NCBI GenBank assembly: GCA_944739405.2
Contig: OX123205.2
Coordinates: forward strand, 39,018,475-39,082,474
Length of the DNA: 64,000 bases
From: Euclidia mi
Taxonomy: Eukaryota; Arthropoda; Insecta; Lepidoptera; Erebidae
Direction of reading: 5' to 3'
The stretch's first letter is position 1. Each line of letters begins with the position of its first letter. This document shows, one piece after another, positions 49,001 to 58,000 of the stretch. A model generated the notes under the pieces. It made no database searches. It had not been told where the DNA came from and was given only the letters and a program-made list of their open reading frames with translations. The position numbers and the translations under genes were made by a program.

Positions 49001-52000
49001 TTACTTAATGCTTCTATATTTACATTTACTGCCACGTTCGCAAAGCAATAGATATAACCACGAGAAAGAACGGGCAATAAAACTCGTGGCCACTCTTTTA
49101 AATCGCCAATATTATGGCACATATTTTTGTTTTTATAAGGAGCTGCAACTGTTTAACATTGTACTTAATTACTTGTAAATAGTAATTAGTTACAGACATA
49201 ATATTTAAGCAATTAATGCAGTTATTAAATTAAGTGCTTTATTAGTTAGCCTTCCAATGTGAATATTGTGTAGTGTTATGTGACGATAGCGGTTACAATT
49301 TTTTTACTTCGCGCGATATGGCAATTGATAATAATAATCATTTATTCATCATCAATAAGTATAGAATTTGTCTTATAACAATAACTATAATTAATCCAAC
49401 CAGAAACAGAATTCCAGAATTCCGGCTTACTTATCTGGTCGATGGCAACACTTGCTGAAATTGGAACAATTTTTTTCTCTTATGACAAAGAGAAAAAATT
49501 GTTCCAAATTGTTTGGATTAGGGTTTGGAAAAAAGATAAATGTTCAGCTCGTTAGCTTGTATTATATAAAAAGATCATGAAATCAAATGACATATAAGTT
49601 AGCTCTCCTGAAGACATCAGCTATATAATATAGTTGGTATAGAATACCACATAATACTTTAAACCGCCATTATGTATGCAGACAGCGCGAGTTAGACCGC
49701 GACGAGTTATTCGAGCGCGCGCGCGCCGAGCTCCTCGACCAGTCCGCAGAACTGTCCGCCGTCGCTCCCAACGTGTGGGAGCTGCGGCTACAGCACGCGC
49801 TGTGGCAGGCCGCTGCTGACAAGGTGTTCGGGAACATATACCTGCCGGCTGCGGCTAACGCGCATACTGATGTTGGTGAGTACTAATACCTGTTTTGTGG
49901 ACTAATTTGACTACCTTTACCTCCACTGACCTTACTAAATAGCCTTCATATGGACCTGTCTGACCCATTTATCTCATCTACCCTATTATCGACCCCTAAG
50001 AAGCGGATCCACGGAACAAACAAGGCATCAAGACCCTTCAAAAGCATCTTTCCCTATTATCAACCCCTAAGCAGCGGTGCCTGGAAGACAAAATAGAGGC
50101 TCAAACCATCCCAGAGGCATCAATTTTCTTTCAAAAACAAAATTACTCCGTGTTCCCATATCTTCATCAGATTCAAGCCAAAATAAAAATCAAGATTCCG
50201 CCACTGTACACCATTAGCTAAAAAGAAACTAGGCATAAGCTACCTTCCTACACATACAAACATAAAAGGCTCATAATAAAACATATTTTCGCACCAATTT
50301 ACACATGGTCCGGCTCGAAGGACTATGTAGAAATTGATGGTAATATTTCTATTTAGAAGCGTGAGGTTTGTAAGGATGAAAGAAAATGGCGTTATGTTAT
50401 TACCGCCAATCTTGACGGGAAAAAGCGTGAGTATATGTATGTATGTATGTTTGTATTTAAAATTATATAAATTAGCTTTCCCGAAGTTTTTTCAAAACTA
50501 ACTTACATTAACCCTGATGGTATCGACATCTCTATCTCCTAGCCACGAGATCCTAGTCGGAATAACCCATTCCTCATAAAATTCGCATTCCATTAAAACA
50601 ATATGCGCTAACCCATCCTCTCCCATCAGCGTTCCCTACCACCGCCGCGGTGGCACGTCCTGTCAAGTGCAACCATACAGAAGGAAACCCACCGCCACCC
50701 AATATATGGCCTGACCCTTACGACTTTGATAATAGTAAGAATTTAATACCAATACTAGTTAATAGTATTTAGTTAGAAATAGAAAATATTTTAAGTTTAT
50801 ATGAAGTTATTTACATAATTTATTGCTTAGCGATTAAATTTTTGCATAAATATACTTTTTGAAATTGTGAAGTAATTAAATACCTTATTTGAATAGAGAA
50901 CTGCCCATTAAATATATCAAGTTCACTTTTTTGACAAAATTGTAGATTTTTTATGTTTATTTGGAGTCGTGTAAAACAAGTTCGCAGTTTTATGTACTCA
51001 TAGTTAGAAATATAGTTTTTTTAGTACTTATCTAATAGTACAAACTCCCTAGTTTATAATCTCAACCGATTGCATGTAAGTTGTACACACAACCATTGAG
51101 CATAGATATTTACATAGAGGCATTTCTTATGGGCGCTCTGAAGACAAACTTTCTGTGACCCAAATTGCCGCTTGGTGGCGTGGCAGTCGTGCTGTGCCTG
51201 TGACAGCTGTCTCTACGAGAGCAAGAGAGACGGAGAACGACGCCAGCGCCGCCAACGGCGCCAACTACGAACTACACTGACGACAGTCGCCAACTCGCCA
51301 CTTGGAATCGGCACACGAAATCCTTAAGAAATGCGCTTCTATATGTAAATCTGTATTCATTAACACAACGAAAAGTGAAGCTTAAGACTTGCGACTTTAA
51401 TTCTTATTCCCTTCCATAAGTACGGTACAAAGATTAAAGTGTCTAACTTGACGAGGAGCCGTGTGTACCCAATATAATGTTATTTTTAGTATAATTCAAA
51501 CTTGAGTTCATTATCTTCATTTTAATGTGCAATTTTTATTCTGTAATATTGTCGATTAAGGGCGCGTTCCCACTTTGTCGTGACGACAGATAATCGTGTA
51601 GTTTTAAGTGTCGTGGCTTATATGTTTAATTGGGAGTGTTCACATATAGAACGACACGATTCACTGTCGTCTACGACATTTTTTGCAGTGACAACAGATT
51701 GTCGTGATAGTGGGAACCGCTAGCACGACAGTCGTAAAACGATAAAAAATCGTTACGACTAAAACGTTACCGCAAATCTATCGTAGCCACGATGAAAATA
51801 TCGGCTCGTCGTTTACACGTGATTTCTCTTTTTTCCCTTGATTTGACTGTAGATTTGTAGGTTGCTAATGATGTGTAAACGACAAAGCGACTGTCGTGAA
51901 ATGATAAAATGTCGTTGCGATCCAATGGGAACAGCTAGATACGATAGTCGCTAAACGATAAAAAATGTTGACGACAAACAATCGTATTAATGGGAACAGC

Positions 52001-55000
52001 AAGAGACAACAGTCGTCCAACGAGAAATTAATCGTAACGACTCAGTGGGAACGCGCCCTTAGCGGTAAAATATACCACAGATTCATACAAAATTTACATT
52101 ATTATGTCTGGTACGGATTTCTTTTTTCATAGTGAAACCAATCATCCTCTTTATTCTTTTTCGTATGAATGTGTGGCCAACTCTGTTGTCGAAGTTTATA
52201 GCCACCTGAAGTCATCCGACATGGCTTAAAGATTTTTGCCTTAGATAAGAACCGGGACCGATAGCTTTAAATCCCCTCCATGCTGGAAGCGTGGTAGGGC
52301 TCTGATGTAAATGGTGCACGCGGTTATCCATGCAAGTGGCGACTTGTGCAAGCGTTGCTTAACTTTGACGACCTAATACAAACAGCAAGTCAAGTTATGC
52401 TATGAACGCTAAAATCATCCCCTAAGGGTCAGCGCTCACCAACGGAGAGGCGCGAAGAGACTTATTCAGAAACAATTTAAATTCGACTAAAATGCATTAT
52501 AATACGGTCTATTTTTGGTAGAACGACTGCGCTCGGCATCGTTATATTTCTTTGTACCTAAATAGCGCTGACCCTGAGAGGTTAATACTAAGAACGTTCC
52601 GTATTTTTAATTTCCAGACAAATTCAACACCGCCGTGGATATAAAACTCCGCGAATGGGCGGAGACGGACCTCCCGATGACCTCTATAAGGGCGGGGCGG
52701 GAGGCCTTAAGGGAAGAGTTCACGGAGCTAATGTCCAGGGCTCAGGACTCGGACCCTGTGTACGAGCCGGTCAAGCGGGAGGCCGTGGAGGAGGCCTTGA
52801 GGAGGCACCAGTGGGAGGATAGGGCGCAGGACGTGAGTAAAGTCACTGAAAGATAGAAATTATACATTTTCTCTCCCTACTAGATGACTAACAGATGCAA
52901 GATGTAGTCTTTAAGTAATTATTTTATAAATTTATTATTTTGACGTTCATAAGCGTCACATTGTGACCCAAATGAATAAAGTATTTTGCCTTGACTTGAC
53001 AAGAAGCTGAAATTTGGCTTGTATGTTCCTTGGCGAGTGTAGGAGAGCTAGGAGAGAATTTCTTACGAACATTTTTTACTTTGGCATCATACTTGGGAAA
53101 TTACTGGTTTAGGAGATATTGAGGCTCAAAGTCACCATACAATTTTTTTAATTAGGTACAAAATCAATGCATTTACCCCGCAAATGTGTTCTATAGATGT
53201 CCTATGTACCCATGAATAAAGAAAGAAAGAAAATACATTTATTTGCAGCAGATTATGCAACACATACACAAGACACAGTTAATTACAAAAAGAAAAATAA
53301 CTTACTGCAAAATGGTCGCAACACAGCAAAATGCTAGTTTTGAAAAAACTAGCGGTGGTTTTCTGTTGCGACCATGTTTGTAAATAATATACTTACTAAA
53401 GTTAACACGTGAGACATCCTAAGAAACGGAAAGGTCCAAAGTACCCGAAACCGGCCAGCATGTATGAAAAGAGTAATGAGTGTAGAAGAAGCGCGTGAGG
53501 TTTGTAAGGATAGAAGCAAGTGGCGTTCTATTGTCTCTGCCTACCCCGACAGGAAAAAGGCGTGAATATATGTATGTATGTATGTAAAGTTAACACACCT
53601 AATACATCAGACGGCATAAAATAATAGCAATAATAATAGCGTTTTCGGTAGAAATATGTTAATAATTAATAAGTAGGTATTTCGACAATGTGGGTCTTTT
53701 GAAATGTGGCTCACTACGCGGCAGCACTGAGGCATCAGGCAATGAATACAGATTCATATATAGAAGCGCATTTCTTAAGGATTTCGTGTTCCGATTCTAA
53801 GTGGCGAGTTGGCGATTGTCGCCAGTGTAGTAAGTAGTTGGCGACGCTGGCGTCGTTCTCCGTCTTTCTTGCTCTCGTAGATAAGATACACAGAAGGAAC
53901 GTTCGTCTCTATTGCACTCATAGAGACAGCTGTCACAGCGCGACTGCCACGCCGCCAAGCGGCAATTTGGGTCACAGAAAGTTTGTCTACAGAGCGCCCA
54001 TAAGAAATGCGTCTCTATGTAAATATCTATGCTCTATGCATCAGGTCCAGAACCCTGTCAAAGCCCCTATATTTTCGTACGTCTGTGTTTGTTTGTATTA
54101 TGTGTGTGTACGCGTCTGTACATATCTGACGTTAGTTTGGACCTGACGCATACTAAGCGCCGTCTGGTGGTAGAAATATCAAACACCCTCATTGCACGCG
54201 CGCACTTTCAATATCGTTTCCCAGTTCTTATTTTTGCTTAGTATGATATAGCACGATGCCCAGAACGAGTAGATTTTGGCTTGGTGAGGACTCTGGTGAC
54301 ATATGTGCAGGGTAAAATTAAATTAATGCGACAAAATGAAATGGGAGCTTCAGTTATAGTAACATAGTAATTATAAACTGTTTTTTTACAATTTAAATGG
54401 ATAAAATAAATACATGATTATCGTTGTAAAATGGTCCATTGATGTTGTTATCTTCATTTAAGTACGAATTATCGATATTCCAGAAAAATAATTAATAGGT
54501 ACCCAAAATAAAAAAATATCAAAAATTCTCGTCCGACTCGATCGTAGTGCTCAATAATCGTCGTGGAGTACTTATGTTACTAAATGTACCTAAATAATTT
54601 GTACCCGCTACACGAAGGGTAGTACGCGAAATTCTTTGATACTTTAATTATTTTACCGTTTTTCGTAAAACTGATAAAAGTTTACTAATTTTTTGTTTGA
54701 TATGTTCTAAATTTTCTTGGCAACACGTATTATTGTATATTAATATTTGTCGCATCTATTCAATTTCACCGTGTATATTGTATCGCAGGTGCTCCGCGTG
54801 CTACAACTGAACGCGTTACAAGACCGCTGCGTGTCGTCGCGCCAGGACTGGGACGCCGCCGTCACGCTCATGGACGCCGCTGTTAAGGAACGACTGGAAA
54901 TGACCAACAAGGAGCTTAAGGAACTCACTGGTGAGTACAGGGTTTTGATCCTACCCTATATTGAAGAAAATATCATCGGACGCAGAGGCAGATAGTTTAG

Positions 55001-58000
55001 TTGAGATACCGAAAGAGCTTTGCTGACTTCGGCATGAATGGGCCGGCTCGACCGGGGAAGAAGAGGGTAACTCTTAGGCTGTGGTTCTACTGAGGCGGAG
55101 ACGAGCTCCAATCACTTGGCTTGAAATCCACATCTCTTCTCCACTCCGCTTCAAAGGAAAGAGCATTGGCGGAGAGGAACGGAATTGTTTAAAATATCAG
55201 GAAAACAGGCTAGATTATGCTAGCGCCGAGTGAGGAGCGGAGAGGGGCTGGGCGGGGCAGTGCGGTGGCTCACTCACGCGCATTTCATTTTAGTTAGCGT
55301 CTTGATGTCATCAACAGTGCACGCGATTCCAGTAAAAAATGGATGAAACATTTTTTTACCAACAACATGACGTGTGATCTGACTAAGAGAACGCGTGTCA
55401 CTGGGCACTCACGCACCAGGCGATGCGAATAGACAAAGTAGCTTTGCTCTGCCCAGCTCCGCTCCGCTCCAGGCTGCTTCGCTCCGCTCCGCCCGCTCCA
55501 CTTCAGTGGAAACACCTTCCTCTTTTCACAGCTCAGGCCCGCTCCGCTCCGCCTCAGTGGAAACACCTTCCTCTTTTCACAGCTCAGCCCCGCTCCGCTC
55601 CGCCTCAGTGGAACCGCAGCCTAACGGTTACAGTAAATAATCGACCTTATGTAACAGTACCTTTACTGTTCCTTTAAGTTCGGTGAGAAAAGTACCGGAG
55701 GCCCGTCTAATATTCTATTCCTCATCCCTCATCATACTTCTCCCATTCCTTTTGCCAACGCAAAGGCGGCAACGCACTTGTCACTCCTCTAGTGTTGCGT
55801 GTATCTATGGGTAGCAGTAATCGCTTACCTATAGGCGATCCGTTTGCCTTCTATTACATAAAAATGACGCTATATTTTCTTAATTTCCAGGCCCAGGTCT
55901 AAAAGACCGCTGGCTATACTGGCAATCTGCAACCGAAGAGCAAAACCGTCGCGCGGAAGTAAGGAACGAGCTGGAGAGACTCGGAGTGGCGCGACCCATG
56001 CTCGCATATGATGAAGTTGTGGCCGTCAGGGACAACCTCCGGCGTAGAGGCATAGAAGTGGATAATGATTATATTAGGGAGACATGGAAACCTGTGTATT
56101 TGAGGTTAGTACATTGAGATTTTAAGGTTTGGAGGTAAGTGGTATTTGGAAATGAAATATGTGAACAAATTCACACAGAAACGCCTCCATATTGTAAAAT
56201 AACACTAGACAAAAGATGATATGTCTCACATTCGGTTTGTATCCCTTTATTACATTGCATAATAAGAAGTTCTGTTTTCCTATGTAATAGTGTAGTAGGT
56301 ACATATTTACACCACATTTCGCCATGATTTTTTAGGTCCCACGTAAAAGGAGGCGAGTGAAATATGGGTGTAATATTTACACCTCTGCCTAACCCTTCGG
56401 GGATACAGGCGTGAGACTATAAATATAAAGTGAAGGAAAATTGCGGGCGAAAATTTTATTTAACTTTCATCTGTCCCGGTGTTTGTAATGTTTATTAAAA
56501 ACATGTAACAAAAGCAACGGCAAGAAATCACAACATATTTTTTCGTTAGTATGTGTGTTTTTAAAAGGTACATTCTCATTCTTCAGAACTTTATAGACAT
56601 GGCGAATGTTTTGAAGTCTTTAATGATGATTTACGTATTTATTTGTTTTACAGGAATTTCCTGCTCCGCGCACAGACGCGAGCGCGCGACTGTCGGAAGA
56701 GTTTCTACCTGTATAGTCAACAGAATGGCAACGGAGTGAGTTATTCTGAAATTATATTGAAATATAAAATCCTTGCGTTACTGACTGACTGACAGACACG
56801 CTACAGCCGAAACTATTGGGCGCAGCAAGCTAAAATTTGGCATGTATGTTCCTTGGGGACCGTAGGGGTGCACTAAGAAGGGATTTCCCGAAATTCCCAC
56901 GGGATCGGCCAGAACGGGTAAATTAAAAAAAATGCATGCGTAGCTGCTGGCGTCCTCCAGTATTGAATAAAATTATAGAACATAACTCTTAATATGGCGC
57001 TACACGTAATACACCTCTGCCTACTCCTTCAGGAATAAAGGCATGAAGTTATGTTATGTCTTGGCCGGTTTGTATACGGTAATACGAACAAATTTTTATT
57101 TATTTATTTTATTTACTTTCTTTTAATACTTTTGCCGGCAACTTAACAAAAAATCTGCTCTTTCAAACATTTTGTGTGGTATTAAGTTGAATTTAGAATA
57201 ATATAGCAATCCTTTCGCTATCTTGGCAATATATCATTGTATACGATTTGAAGTCAATATCAATATAGGCCATATTGGCATAGACTTCAAATCGTGCAAA
57301 TTAGTCAATGTGAATAGCTAGAATAAGAAACAAAACGAGTAGGATGGGCTTAGTTTTTGAATAAATACTTGATATATTTAAGTAACGCGTTTGACACATT
57401 CGTCACCATTTTTAAGATATTTAATGCAATCGATACATGCGTAACTAATGTAACATGCCGTTTTCATTATACTATACTTAATTTTATTGTTCCAATGAAA
57501 GTATATAATTGATAGGTGAACATAAATTCAATTAATTTCCGAATTATCCTAAGGACTGCCTCAAGGCACTATGCTCGTACCACCACGATCCTTAACACCA
57601 CATTTCTTTACATTACCTATCTTCTAACCTTTCCAGAAAGAATGCTGTGAGGTAGTGATGTTCTGGCGCGTACAACAAACTCTCCGCACGACGGCGAACG
57701 CTCTGCGGCAACAGATCGGCAACAGGGAGGCCACGCGCCTCGACAGGGACCTCAGAGAAGTGCTTGACGAGGTACGTATATCTATTGTATGTGTGAGGCT
57801 GTGGTTGGTTCAACATTTTGGTTTGAGATGGTCTTATTTTGATTTAGATAGGCTCAGTCTAGATTAGGGTTTACTTTAATATGGAAGTTGCCCACCCCGG
57901 TGAGTTGCTTAGATATTGAATATTATTTTACAAGACAGAATAGTGATATCACATCAAAAACATCTCCCTGACAGAATGGTGATGTTGGTACCCGTCACCT

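Noticed and set aside
49685..49690. Alternative acceptor AG at 49684-49685 for exon 14
   Set aside because: It breaks phase 2 from exon 13 and creates an early TAG; the AG at 49680-49681 keeps the frame.
55294..55677. Ser/Arg-rich frames on both strands
   Set aside because: They translate the repeated CTCCGCCTCAGTGG units of a MITE.
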